Assembly (NCBI GenBank): GCA_045106815.1
Contig: JBGCFG010000016.1
Location: 1 to 64,000 of the forward strand
DNA from: JAUIAI01 sp045106815
GTDB lineage: Bacteria > Pseudomonadota > Gammaproteobacteria > Burkholderiales > Burkholderiaceae_E
DNA length: 64,000 bases
Reading direction: 5' to 3'
Shown: in pieces, positions 50,934 through 60,013 of the stretch
Position numbering within the stretch: the first letter of the stretch is position 1
How the letters are laid out: each line of letters begins with the position of its first letter
Notes under the pieces: generated by a model
What the model was told of the DNA's origin: nothing
The model's input: only the letters and a program-made list of their open reading frames with translations
Databases searched by the model: none
Translations under genes and position numbers: made by a program

Positions 50934-52109
50934 TCAATCCGTTGCGGCGGCTTTGGCCAATCCAGTTAACATGCTGCTTGCCCGCAGGAAAGCCAAGCAG
51001 GTCGGCGCGTCTTGCTGGATTTGCTGCAGCCGTTGTAGCTCAGCCTGTCTTGCGGTCGCATCAACAATCGCCATTCGCTGTCGGTTACGATCAGCCTGGC
51101 CAATGATGTCTGTCTCGACAACCGGCTTGCGCCTGCGTTCGTAGCGATCAAGAACATCAGCATTGGGCTCGAAGTCAGCTTCGGCCAAGCTGGCCACCAG
51201 TTCAAACGCATCGTGGAGGCCTCCGTTGAGACCCATGCCGCCTTTCGGGCTGGTGAGGTGGGCGGCGTCCCCGACAAGAAATAGTCGACGATTTCGCCAG
51301 CGGTCAGCGAGCCGTCGATGCACGCGATAGGCGCGATGTTCAATGATCTGAATTTCTCTGGCGCGTTCTGCAAAAACTTCATGCAAATGTCTTTGCAAGT
51401 CTGCTTCAATGTCTATCGCTTGATGGTTGTGGTCGAGGCGGGCCTGAAACGAGCATCGCCAGAGGTCGGGCAGTCGTAACAGAGAGAAGGTTCCGCCTTC
51501 TTTCCAGACGTAATTCACACCGGCCAGATCAGGTAGCAGCTGCTCAAATGGAAAGCGGGTGGTCGCCAGAATAGTCGTTTCGGGATAGGCCTCGCCGTCG
51601 AATTTGGCGCCCGTGGCCGCTCGCACAACCGACTTAGCACCGTCGGCGCCAATTACATAGTCGGCTTCGAGTCGCTGCCCGCTCGCAAGCTGTACCCAGG
51701 CGTGTCGTTCATTCTGGCCAACGCTTAGCACGGGGCTTGAGAATCTCACCGGTGAGCCTGCCGCGCTAAGCCGGGAGGCGAGTGCTTGCGATAGCACGCG
51801 CTGATGGCATTGCAAGCGATAAGGGTGGTCGGTATCGTCCGACAGCATACCCAAGTCGAATGTGACGTGCTCATGGGTTTCATGGAGCCGGATCTGCCAG
51901 GTGGGTGTCACCCGCCCATGATGATGCAAAACATCCGTCAGGCCGTCCACACGCAGCATATCCAGTGTAGGCGGATGAAACGTGGAAGCACGCAGCTGAT
52001 CTGCAATCTGGTGACTGGCCTCGAAGGTTTGAACGGCAATTCCTTGCCGGGAGAGGAGCCAGGCGAGCATCAATCCAACCGGACCGGCACCAACGACAAT
52101 GACTTGCAT
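50934..52109 (-). CDS. FAD-dependent aromatic monooxygenase (UbiH/PHBH family)
   Basis: 391 residues, class A flavin hydroxylase. N-terminal GxGxxG in VIVVGAGPVGLMLAWLLSRQG, the DG motif YVIGADGAKSVVR (about residues 150-165), and the GD motif LFLVGDAAHLTSPKGGMGLN near residue 280. It should hydroxylate a phenolic or related substrate using NAD(P)H and O2. The TIM-barrel BKACE gene lies divergently, 71 bp away. It is shorter than MhpA-type enzymes and lacks a C-terminal thioredoxin-like domain. Confidence 0.88.
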   Translation of the reverse strand: MQVIVVGAGPVGLMLAWLLSRQGIAVQTFEASHQIADQLRASTFHPPTLDMLRVDGLTDVLHHHGRVTPTWQIRLHETHEHVTFDLGMLSDDTDHPYRLQCHQRVLSQALASRLSAAGSPVRFSSPVLSVGQNERHAWVQLASGQRLEADYVIGADGAKSVVRAATGAKFDGEAYPETTILATTRFPFEQLLPDLAGVNYVWKEGGTFSLLRLPDLWRCSFQARLDHNHQAIDIEADLQRHLHEVFAERAREIQIIEHRAYRVHRRLADRWRNRRLFLVGDAAHLTSPKGGMGLNGGLHDAFELVASLAEADFEPNADVLDRYERRRKPVVETDIIGQADRNRQRMAIVDATARQAELQRLQQIQQDAPTCLAFLRASSMLTGLAKAAATD

Positions 52110-52180
52110 GCTGAGAGCTTGAGCCTCGAATCTGCGTGGCTTGCTATTCTAGAGGTCGAATTTACTCATGGAGAAATGCC

Positions 52181-53113
52181 GTGGCTGCTTCTCGACCCGT
52201 CATGATCACTTGCGCTGTGACTGGCGCCATTCACACACCATCAATGTCGCCGCATTTACCGGTCACCGCTGATGAAATCGCCGATGCGGCGATCGCTGCC
52301 CATCAGGCGGGAGCTGCGCTGGTTCACATTCATGCGCGCAACCCTGTCACCGGCCAGCCCGATCAGTCTCCTGAGGCTTTTGCCCCCATCCTTAAGAAGA
52401 TCAAGGCGAATTGCGATGCCGTTGTGAACATCACAACTGGTGGGGCCCCGACCATGCTAGTTGAAGAGCGGCTTAAGCCTTGCGCCCACTTTAAGCCAGA
52501 GGTGGCATCGTTGAATATGGGCTCAATGAATTTTGGTTTGTATCCCATGCTTAATCGATTCAAATCGTTCAAGCATGACTGGGAGGAGCCATATCTCGCT
52601 GAGTCTGACGATCGAATTTTCAAGAACACATTTCGAGATATCGAAAACATCTTGACCACTTGTTCCGCAAACGGCACGCGCTTTGAAATCGAGTGCTATG
52701 ACATTGGTCACCTGTATACCCTGAAGCATTTCGTTGACCGGGGGCTGGTCCAAAAGCCGTTATTCATTCAATCGGTGTTTGGTCTACTTGGCGGCATCGG
52801 ACCGCATCCCGACGACGTTCAGCACATGAAGCGTACCGCTGACCGGTTGTTTGGCTCGGACTTTGAATGGAGCGTGTTGGGCGCCGGGCGCAACCAGCTA
52901 CCGATTGCCGCCATGTCGGCAGCGATGGGTGGACACATCAGGGTAGGGCTGGAGGATTCGCTTTGGTCAGGGCCGGGACAACTGGCTGAATCAAATGCGC
53001 AACAAGTGACTGCAGCGCGTCAGATTGTGGAGGGGCTGGGCCTTTCAATCGCAACGTCCGATGAGGCGCGCGCTTTGTTGCAATTGAAAGGGTCGCAGCA
53101 GGTGGCTTTCTAA
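52181..53113 (+). CDS. BKACE family beta-keto acid cleavage enzyme (DUF849)
   Basis: 310 residues, zinc TIM barrel that cleaves a beta-keto acid with acetyl-CoA (3-keto-5-aminohexanoate cleavage enzyme family). PVMITCAVTGAIHTPSMSP is the family start. LVHIHARNP supplies two zinc His, and VRVGLEDS-like HIRVGLEDSLW near the C-terminus supplies the Glu. GTG 52181 is chosen (GGAG seven bases upstream); the longer frame to 52136 has an unlikely N-terminus. The keto-acid is not predictable by eye. Confidence 0.88.
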   Translation: MAASRPVMITCAVTGAIHTPSMSPHLPVTADEIADAAIAAHQAGAALVHIHARNPVTGQPDQSPEAFAPILKKIKANCDAVVNITTGGAPTMLVEERLKPCAHFKPEVASLNMGSMNFGLYPMLNRFKSFKHDWEEPYLAESDDRIFKNTFRDIENILTTCSANGTRFEIECYDIGHLYTLKHFVDRGLVQKPLFIQSVFGLLGGIGPHPDDVQHMKRTADRLFGSDFEWSVLGAGRNQLPIAAMSAAMGGHIRVGLEDSLWSGPGQLAESNAQQVTAARQIVEGLGLSIATSDEARALLQLKGSQQVAF

Positions 53114-53117
53114 AGGC

Positions 53118-54416
53118 TCACTTGCCGACGAGATCGAACGTCTCGTCAGGGAAGTACTTGGCCAGGCGCACATCTGCGCTACGCGCGTGACCTTCCATGC
53201 CTTCTAAACGGGAGATGCGGGCGCAGGCTTGCGCAATGTCACGGTTAGCTTCCCGCGTTGAGCGCTGCCAGGTCACGGTCTTCATGAACTTGCCGACGAA
53301 CAAACCACCCGAATAATGAGCGGCACCTTTTGTAGGCAGCACGTGGTTGGGGCCTGAAACTTTGTCGCCGTAGGCCACGGTGGTCTCTTCGCCAAGAAAT
53401 AAAGAGCCGTAATTGCTCAGATTATCGAGCCACCAGTTCAGTTCAGCCGCTTGTACCTGCAGGTGCTCAGGGGCGATGTCATCAGATACCTGGACGGCTT
53501 CTTCCCGACTATCGCAGAGAATGATTTCTCCAAAGTCACGCCAGGCAGCGAACGCATTGTCACGGTTGAGTTCTGGCAGGCTTGCGATGAGCTGATCCAT
53601 TTCAGCATTCACAGCATTGGCGAGTTTGCGGTCGGTCGTGACGAGCCAGACCGGTGAGTTATAGCCGTGCTCGGCCTGACCAACCAGATCAGCCGCAACG
53701 ATCAGTGGATCGGCATCGGCATCGGCAATGACCAGGCTCTCGGTGGGGCCAGCGAACATATCGATGCCGACCCGGCCATACAAAATGCGCTTCGCTTCAG
53801 CCACGAACTGGTTACCGGGCCCAGCGAGCACGCGAGCCGGTTGGGTGCCAAACAAGCCAAACGCCATGGCCGCAATGCCCTGCACGCCGCCGATGTTCAA
53901 AATCGTGTCCGCGCCGCACACGTCGAACGCGTACAACACCGCCGGGTTCATGCCCACTCCCGGCCTTGGGGGCGAACAGGCGGCAATTTGTTTCACTCCA
54001 GCGACTTTAGCAGTTGTTACTGTCATGATGGCCGAGGCAACATGGCTGTACCTGCCGCCTGGTGCGTAACAGCCCACAGAGGACACGGGCAGCTGCTTTT
54101 GGCCGGCGATGAGTCCGGGCACGACTTCGACTTCTACATCGGTGAGGGATTCACGCTGAGCCTGGGCAAATCGGCGGACGTTGTCATGTGCAAATCGGAT
54201 GTCGTCTTTGAGTTTTTGAGAGATTTCATCTGCAGCCGCGGCGCGGGCTTCAGGGGATACGACGATGTCGCCGTCCCATTTATCAAACTCGCGGGCGTAT
54301 CGCTGCGCCGCTTCTTCACCGCCTTTTTCGATTTCATCCAAGATGGTTTGAACCGTATCGCGGACGTCTTTTTCGCCAGTTGCCGAGGTTTTGGTGGCTT
54401 TCTTTAGGTATTCCAT
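53118..54416 (-). CDS. hpsN: Histidinol dehydrogenase-like enzyme, probable sulfopropanediol dehydrogenase type
   Basis: 432 residues, HisD superfamily. The catalytic and zinc residues are kept: Q247 and H250 (GQAEHGYNSP), E317/H318 (APEHLQV), D351 (YGDKVSGPNHVLPT) and H410 (GMEGHARSADVR). The genomic setting (no his genes, a dedicated LacI repressor) and blocks such as KGAAHYSGGLFVGKFMKTV are those of the HpsN group. That group oxidises (R)-2,3-dihydroxypropane-1-sulfonate to sulfolactate. A different polyol or amino-alcohol substrate is possible. It is read divergently from lacI across a shared operator. Confidence 0.75.
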   Translation of the reverse strand: MEYLKKATKTSATGEKDVRDTVQTILDEIEKGGEEAAQRYAREFDKWDGDIVVSPEARAAAADEISQKLKDDIRFAHDNVRRFAQAQRESLTDVEVEVVPGLIAGQKQLPVSSVGCYAPGGRYSHVASAIMTVTTAKVAGVKQIAACSPPRPGVGMNPAVLYAFDVCGADTILNIGGVQGIAAMAFGLFGTQPARVLAGPGNQFVAEAKRILYGRVGIDMFAGPTESLVIADADADPLIVAADLVGQAEHGYNSPVWLVTTDRKLANAVNAEMDQLIASLPELNRDNAFAAWRDFGEIILCDSREEAVQVSDDIAPEHLQVQAAELNWWLDNLSNYGSLFLGEETTVAYGDKVSGPNHVLPTKGAAHYSGGLFVGKFMKTVTWQRSTREANRDIAQACARISRLEGMEGHARSADVRLAKYFPDETFDLVGK

Positions 54417-54475
54417 AGGTGTGGCTCCAAGAGGGCGAATCGGATCGGATCAAAGCATAAGGATATGGCGTCAAC

Positions 54476-54499
54476 CAAATTGTATGCGCATACAATTTG
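54476..54499. promoter_or_regulatory. 24-bp perfect palindrome, probable LacI-family operator
   Basis: The half-site CAAATTGTATGC (54476-54487) is followed directly by its exact reverse complement (54488-54499), with a central CG-containing dyad (GCGC) as in LacI/GalR operators. It lies 59 bp from the hpsN-like start and 49 bp from the lacI start, in a position to control both. Confidence 0.85.
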
Positions 54500-54548
54500 C
54501 TGGTGCAAGCGTTTTCATGCCGTTTTCAGGTGAGCTATTCTTAGCGGG

Positions 54549-55574
54549 ATGAGAAAGGCTGGAAGAACTGCCACCCAGAGAGATGTCGCCGCGGCCGCAG
54601 GGGTATCGACCGCGAGCGTATCGCGTGTCATCAATGCCGCAGGGCCCGTCAAGCCTGCGGTCAGGGAACGGGTTCAGGCAGCAATTGATTCGCTTGGCTA
54701 CATTCCACATAGCGCGGCGCGGGCGCTTGCGCTGAATCGCTCGTCAACACTCGGCGCGATTATTCCAACCCTCGATGAAGCAATTTTTGCGCGAGGGACG
54801 AACGCATACACCAGCGCTGCGCGACGGCTGGGCCATACCGTGATCGTGTCAGTCTCACACTACGATCTTGATGATGAGCCAGCGCTCGTGCGCGCGATGC
54901 TTGAGCGGGGTGTGGATGGCCTGATGTTGGTGGGTAACGAGCATCGTGACGCTGTCTTTCAGTTGCTGCGTGATGCTGAAGTGCCGCATGTTTGTACGTG
55001 GGCATTTGAATCAGACACCAACACACCCAATATTGGTTTCTCAAACCACACGGCGATGGGTGTTCTGGTGCAGCACTTGATCGCGTTGGGACACAAACGC
55101 TTTGCGATGCTTGCTGGTATCGTTTCGGACAATGATCGAGCCGCGGCCCGGCTCGCCGGTGTGACGGATCATTTGTCCAGGGATGGCATTGATCTGGGTG
55201 CCTCGGCCATCAGACAGGTGCGTTACGACGTGGCTGAGGCGCGGGCGGAATTCCGAGTGCTGATGCAGTTAGACCCAAGACCAACGGCTGTCATCTGCGG
55301 TAACGACGTGATTGCGCTTGGGGCCGTGCTCGAAGCCGCCAAAATGGGCATCCGCGTTCCTGAGGACCTCTCGATAACGGGGTTCGACAATTTGCCGATT
55401 TCGGCCGAACTAAGCCCCGCTATTACAACAATTGATGTGCCTGCCCGGCAGATGGGCGAGCAAGCTGCGATTGCACTTGTGAATGCGGTGACGCAGCAAT
55501 GCGCCGTGCAAAGCGAACCCCTGTCAGTGCGTCTGATAGAACGTGAAACCACCGGGCCGGCTCCCGGGTATTAG
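54549..55574 (+). CDS. LacI family transcriptional regulator
   Basis: 341 residues. The N-terminal HTH and hinge are complete: RDVAAAAGVSTASVSRV (about residues 12-28), INAAGPVKPAVRERV and YIPHSAARALAL, the latter with the minor-groove hinge Leu/Ala. A type I periplasmic-binding-like effector domain (about 62-335) includes LGAIIPTLDEAIFARG, GHKRFAMLAG, AVICGNDVIALGAV and SITGFDNLPISAELSPAITT. It probably represses the divergent dehydrogenase and itself; the ligand is likely that enzyme's substrate or product. Confidence 0.92.
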   Translation: MRKAGRTATQRDVAAAAGVSTASVSRVINAAGPVKPAVRERVQAAIDSLGYIPHSAARALALNRSSTLGAIIPTLDEAIFARGTNAYTSAARRLGHTVIVSVSHYDLDDEPALVRAMLERGVDGLMLVGNEHRDAVFQLLRDAEVPHVCTWAFESDTNTPNIGFSNHTAMGVLVQHLIALGHKRFAMLAGIVSDNDRAAARLAGVTDHLSRDGIDLGASAIRQVRYDVAEARAEFRVLMQLDPRPTAVICGNDVIALGAVLEAAKMGIRVPEDLSITGFDNLPISAELSPAITTIDVPARQMGEQAAIALVNAVTQQCAVQSEPLSVRLIERETTGPAPGY

Positions 55575-55589
55575 TACTCCGGGAGCCGG
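55557..55589. terminator. Bidirectional-looking terminator between lacI and DUF6515 gene
   Basis: CCGGCTCCCGG (55557-55567), loop of 11, CCGGGAGCCGG (55579-55589); eleven perfect pairs followed by TTAAT. The left arm lies in the last codons of lacI and the loop holds its stop. Confidence 0.6.
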
Positions 55590-55607
55590 TTAATCCTGAA
55601 CGATTAG

Positions 55608-56714
55608 CTAGTACAGCGAATAGCCAGCTGTTTGGAGACATCGAGACAGCGAGCGAGAAAACGATTGATAACGGCGCTCCGCTGCTCTAGACGCGTCTTC
55701 TCTACCCGGGTCAAAACCCGAGCGGGCTTCAGCACGTGCTTCGCAACGATCAACATCTCGGCCGAACTTTCGTTCGGACTGGCCTCGCTTGGGCTCTGCG
55801 ATCTGGTCAATAGCATTAATGTAATAACCGCGATCGCTCGGTGCTATTTGCGGCGCATTCACGACCAGATACTCATCGTCGGTCTTGCGCAGCGTGACAC
55901 CGCCTGCGATGAAGTAGGGTTGGCCGTCATAGAACACCTGCTCACTGCCCACCGGCAGGGATGGGAGTGACAGACCAATTGGTGGAAAGACCACCACAAA
56001 TCCACCGTGACGGTGCGATCGATACCAGTGGCCACTTGAGAAATACCAGGTGAAACCGCGCCGGTTGAATCGCTGTGCATCGCGCGAGAGGGTGTCGGTG
56101 CGGGTACCCGGGCGAGGGCCAAAATATGGAAACTGCGGCGCCCTCAGTGCGGATGTGCGGGGTAGGGTGGAAACGACCTGCCTGGGCCCGAAACTAATGC
56201 CTGTTGTGTCACGACTGGCATGAGGTGAACGGCGGTCAATGCGACGCGCGACTCGGCGCTCATTGCGACGGTCGGCAACTTGATTGACGCCTGGTGCGGA
56301 AGGGCTTGCGGTCGAGCGCCTGCGCGGTCGATCGTTGAGCGTTTGGGTAATCCCCGGGCCTGTTCCTTGTGCTGCGCCCCGGCGTAAGCCAATGCTGCCA
56401 GCCTGTGGGCGGTTCACATCAATGCGCCGGGTCCGATGGCGTCGATTGTCATAGCGACGCTGACTGCGATCAACATGTCGGCGCGAACGTTCCCGTACCT
56501 TCGGCTGAGCAAGCGGCACGCGTGTGCCGCGGTCAAAATAAGGGCTAGGTGCGAGCCCCTGCGCGGCTCGCGGTGCTCGCTGGGCAGCACGATAGTTTGG
56601 CGGTGCGGTTTGGGTGGCACCAAACGCATGAGCGGTACTCGCAGCCCATGGATTAATGGGTAGGGTGGCAAAGGCCATCAGCAGCGCTGTCGACGCAGCA
56701 ATGCGTAGTTTCAT
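55608..56714 (-). CDS. Exported DUF6515-like protein
   Basis: 368 residues from ATG 56714, with AGGAG seven bases upstream. Signal peptide to about residue 28 (AASTAHA). A long Arg/Pro/Gln-rich low-complexity region (about 30-180) follows. The C-terminal domain has the aromatic block FTWYFSSGHWYRSHRHGGF, FPPIGLSLPSLPVGSE and FYDGQPYFIAGGV that I associate with DUF6515. The last 60 residues are charged with two Cys. The function is unknown; cell-envelope location is likely. Confidence 0.75.
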   Translation of the reverse strand: MKLRIAASTALLMAFATLPINPWAASTAHAFGATQTAPPNYRAAQRAPRAAQGLAPSPYFDRGTRVPLAQPKVRERSRRHVDRSQRRYDNRRHRTRRIDVNRPQAGSIGLRRGAAQGTGPGITQTLNDRPRRRSTASPSAPGVNQVADRRNERRVARRIDRRSPHASRDTTGISFGPRQVVSTLPRTSALRAPQFPYFGPRPGTRTDTLSRDAQRFNRRGFTWYFSSGHWYRSHRHGGFVVVFPPIGLSLPSLPVGSEQVFYDGQPYFIAGGVTLRKTDDEYLVVNAPQIAPSDRGYYINAIDQIAEPKRGQSERKFGRDVDRCEARAEARSGFDPGREDASRAAERRYQSFSRSLSRCLQTAGYSLY

Positions 56715-57004
56715 AAGAACTCCTGGCCGCGCTGGGGCAGCAGATTTTTGGGTTGTTGCGACTGAGTTTAGGCTATCCCTGAGCTCTTGAGTCCATTGAA
56801 CGCATTCGGTCTTACCCGACCAGGCAAAAGCTTCAGGCATCCTGTGACAAAAGTCCGCTATCGTGCGGCGTGAAGAGTGGATCAGGGAGTCCAGGTAAAC
56901 TAGAAAATGACTGGCATGTCAGTGTTTTCTGGGGGCCGGTGTATAAGAAAAGGTATCCAAAAAAGTGACAACCAAAAAGTAGCAACCCAAACGGAGACAC
57001 TGCG
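56715..57004. other. Intergenic region before the P450 gene (290 bp)
   Basis: It must hold the promoters for the leftward DUF6515 gene and the rightward P450 operon. An A-rich stretch (about 56945-56995) precedes the P450 start. No palindrome or gene recognised. Confidence 0.4.
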
Positions 57005-58198
57005 GTGCAGCGACCGCCAGAAATTGATATTGATGTTCAGCAGTTTTGGGCAGACCCGTATCCGGTTTTAGCGCAACTCAGACAAGACGCGCCGGTTGCG
57101 AGCGTGCCAGCGCTTGGCAGCATCCTGATTACACGCCATGCCGATATTGTTCGCTGCGAAAAACTCGTGAGCGTTTTCAGCTCTGACCAGCCTGCTGGCC
57201 TAATGAATGTCCTGATGGGGCAAAACATGATGCGTAAGGACGGACGAGCGCATCTAATTGAACGCCATGCCTGTACGCCGGCGCTGTCGGCTCAGACGAC
57301 TAGAGCGCATTGGCTGGCCTTGTTCAAGACCCATGCAGATCGAATCGCCGCGTTGCTCCAGAGCAAATCTGAACCACTTGCTGACCTCGTCACAGAGTAC
57401 GCCATGCCGGTATCGGCTGAGGCACTAAAGCTCGTTACCGGTTTGACCAATATGCGCTTCCAGGACATGGATGCATGGTCGCAGGGCATGATTGATGGCA
57501 TCGCGAATTACACCGGCAATGAAACGGTTCAGGCGCGTTGCGATGCAGCAACCAGTGGCATCGATGCGTGTATTTCGGAGCGCCTGACAGAGCTCACTCA
57601 AAACCCCGATCACAGTTTGCTGGGCGTGATGATTGCGGCCGGCCTGCCCGAAGCCGCCATTCGAGCAAACATCAAGCTGGCGATTAGTGGCGGCCAAAAT
57701 GAGCCACGTGATGCAATTGCCGGCGCGGCATGGGCAGTACTGAGTCATGAGCCATGGCGCGAGGAAGCCTGCGCGGGTACCCTCGATTGGCAGGCTGTAT
57801 TCGACGAGTACGTAAGGTGGATATCTCCCATTGGGATGTCGCCGCGCAGAATTGCTAAGCCGTTTGAGCTTCATGGGGTGCAGCTATTGCCTGAAGACAG
57901 AGTGTTCCTGATGTTTGGTTCAGCTAATCGGGACGAATCCTGTTTTGAGCGGCCGGCCGCGTTTGATCCTGGGCGGGTGCGCGGTTCCCAATCGGGTCAG
58001 GATAGCGCCAAGCATATTGCGTTTGGCGCGGGTCCACACTTTTGCGCGGGTGCGGCCGTCTCTCGCGCGCTGGTGGCCAACGTTGCGCTGCCGACATTAT
58101 TTGAGCACTTCAAGACGCTCTTTCTGGACCCTGAACGGACAACAAGTTTTGGAGGCTGGGCGTTTCGCGGGCCTTTGTCAGTGCCGGTTCGCTGGTAG
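57005..58198 (+). CDS. Cytochrome P450
   Basis: 397-residue soluble bacterial P450. Heme ligand C347 in FGAGPHFCAGAAVSR. The K-helix ExxR is EYVR (in DEYVRWISP), and FMFGSANRDESCFERPAAFDPGR is the meander. The I-helix reads SGGQNEPRDAIAGAAW, so the usual A/G-G-x-E/D-T-T is GQNEPRD, a variant found in a subgroup of bacterial P450s. The start is GTG 57005 with CGGAG upstream. The acyl-CoA synthetase gene follows at 28 bp, suggesting hydroxylation and CoA activation of one hydrophobic acid. No ferredoxin gene is adjacent. Confidence 0.9.
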   Translation: MQRPPEIDIDVQQFWADPYPVLAQLRQDAPVASVPALGSILITRHADIVRCEKLVSVFSSDQPAGLMNVLMGQNMMRKDGRAHLIERHACTPALSAQTTRAHWLALFKTHADRIAALLQSKSEPLADLVTEYAMPVSAEALKLVTGLTNMRFQDMDAWSQGMIDGIANYTGNETVQARCDAATSGIDACISERLTELTQNPDHSLLGVMIAAGLPEAAIRANIKLAISGGQNEPRDAIAGAAWAVLSHEPWREEACAGTLDWQAVFDEYVRWISPIGMSPRRIAKPFELHGVQLLPEDRVFLMFGSANRDESCFERPAAFDPGRVRGSQSGQDSAKHIAFGAGPHFCAGAAVSRALVANVALPTLFEHFKTLFLDPERTTSFGGWAFRGPLSVPVRW

Positions 58199-58226
58199 AC
58201 ACTAATAAATTGGCAGGAGGAGCCAT

Positions 58227-59810
58227 ATGCACACCGCAGAGCACGCGGTTAACACCCCCGACAAACCCGCGATCATCATGGCCAGTTCCGGTCGTGTCAT
58301 CACGTATCGGGAACTGGACGGGCGCTCAAATCAATTTGCCCATTGTTTGCGAGACTGTGGCCTGAAGCGGCTGGATCACTACTCAGTCTTCATGGAGAAC
58401 AACAGTACCTATCTGGAGACCAACTGCGCTGGCGAACGTAGTGGCCTGTACTTCACCTGCATCAATTCCTGGCTCACGGCAGGAGAAGTCGCCTACATAC
58501 TGACCAACAGTGAATCGCGAGTACTCGTGACTTCACACGCGAAGCTACCTGTCGCTCTGGAGGCACTCAGTCAGGTATCAGCCGTCACGCATTGCTTCGT
58601 CGTGGATTACGAAGGTGATCAGGCGTCGCTACAGGCACTTAAGCCAGAAGGCGCAGCATATGAGTTGCAGCAGTATGAAGAGGCACTGGTGCCTTATCCG
58701 ACGACGGCGATTGCAGACGAATCACTGGGTACTTCAATGCTGTATTCGTCGGGTACAACGGGGCATCCCAAAGGCATTCTCAGACCCTTGCCTGAGCAGC
58801 CCCCGAGTGAACCTTTGCCCCTGCACACTTTCCTGCTTGATTTGTTCCAGTACCGCACGGGCATGACTTATTTGTCACCTGCACCGCTCTATCATGCCGC
58901 GCCTAATGCGGCTGTTGCGCTAGTGCTCAGAATCGGTGGGACGATCATTCTGATGGAGCGCTTTGATCCTCTGGCATATCTCGAACTCGTTGAGCGTTAC
59001 CAGGTAACACATAGTCAACTCGTGCCAACGATGTTCAGCCGCATGATCAAATTGCCGCCAGAAGATCGGCAAAGGTTTGATCTAAGTTCGCTTGAAGTTG
59101 CAATTCATGCGGCCGCTCCGTGCCCGGTGCCTATCAAGGAGCAAATGATCCAATGGTGGGGCCCGATTATTCACGAGTACTACGGCGCAACAGAAGGGTT
59201 AGGGTTTACCGCATGCAATACAGAAGAATGGCTAGCGCACAAAGGCAGCGTTGGCAAAGTGCTGTTGGGTGATCTGCACGTGCTGGACCAGGATGGCCAG
59301 CCGAGCAAGCCCGGCGAACCCGGTGAGATCTGGTTCAAGACGGCGACGCCGTTTGAATACTTTAACGACCCAAAACGCACCCGCGAAGCACAGTCCAGCG
59401 ATGGGCAGATGAGTACTGTGGGTGACATTGGTTACGTTGATGACGACGGATTTCTCTATCTGACTGATCGCGCAAGCTTCATGATTATTTCCGGTGGCGT
59501 GAATGTGTATCCGCAGGAGGCGGAAGATCTGCTGATCTCACACGTCAAAGTTCAAGATGCTGCCGTCTTTGGCATCCCCAATGAAGACCTGGGCGAAGAG
59601 GTGAAAGCGGTCATACAGGTGTTAGCACCCTACGAGGCTTCTGATGCACTGGCGGAGGAACTGATTGCGTATTGCAAGGAACACCTTGCCACGGTGAAAT
59701 GCCCGCGTTCAATTGATTTCATGGATGAACTGCCGCGCCTGCCCACCGGTAAGCTGTATAAGCGCGGTTTGCGTGATAAGTACTGGCAGGGGCATGAGTC
59801 CAAGATTTGA
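58227..59810 (+). CDS. Acyl-CoA synthetase (AMP-binding)
   Basis: 527 residues, ANL superfamily ligase: acid plus ATP and CoA to acyl-CoA and AMP. Phosphate loop SMLYSSGTTGHPKGI, YGATEG (A5), GDIGYVDDDGFLYLTDR (A7/A8), and catalytic Lys in PTGKLYKRGLRDKYW (A10). LNMER-like ILMERFD and PAPLYHAAPN match medium/long-chain or cyclic-acid ligases of the FadD group. AGGAGG lies seven bases before ATG 58227. It is coupled with the P450. Confidence 0.92.
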   Translation: MHTAEHAVNTPDKPAIIMASSGRVITYRELDGRSNQFAHCLRDCGLKRLDHYSVFMENNSTYLETNCAGERSGLYFTCINSWLTAGEVAYILTNSESRVLVTSHAKLPVALEALSQVSAVTHCFVVDYEGDQASLQALKPEGAAYELQQYEEALVPYPTTAIADESLGTSMLYSSGTTGHPKGILRPLPEQPPSEPLPLHTFLLDLFQYRTGMTYLSPAPLYHAAPNAAVALVLRIGGTIILMERFDPLAYLELVERYQVTHSQLVPTMFSRMIKLPPEDRQRFDLSSLEVAIHAAAPCPVPIKEQMIQWWGPIIHEYYGATEGLGFTACNTEEWLAHKGSVGKVLLGDLHVLDQDGQPSKPGEPGEIWFKTATPFEYFNDPKRTREAQSSDGQMSTVGDIGYVDDDGFLYLTDRASFMIISGGVNVYPQEAEDLLISHVKVQDAAVFGIPNEDLGEEVKAVIQVLAPYEASDALAEELIAYCKEHLATVKCPRSIDFMDELPRLPTGKLYKRGLRDKYWQGHESKI

Positions 59811-60013
59811 TCAGTGCTCGCCACTAGAGCCATTAGCAGTGCAACGGGGCACCATGAGATTGCAGCAGCGTCGAGGGGTGCACAGGTCAAGGGCACTCAT
59901 TGCCTCGCAATGGTTCATTGAGCCGTATACCGATAAGTGGAATGATTGACCGAAACGAGTTTCATCAAGCTGCAGTATGCTTCACCCACAATTGATCCAG
60001 GAGGCTATCAATC

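Noticed and set aside
53667..54407. 246-residue plus-strand frame
   Set aside because: It is antisense to the histidinol-dehydrogenase-like gene, whose catalytic motifs are all in place.
53118..54416. Histidine-biosynthesis hisD
   Set aside because: All HisD ligands are present, but no his genes are near, and a dedicated LacI regulator plus subgroup-specific blocks favour a catabolic enzyme. Not fully excluded.
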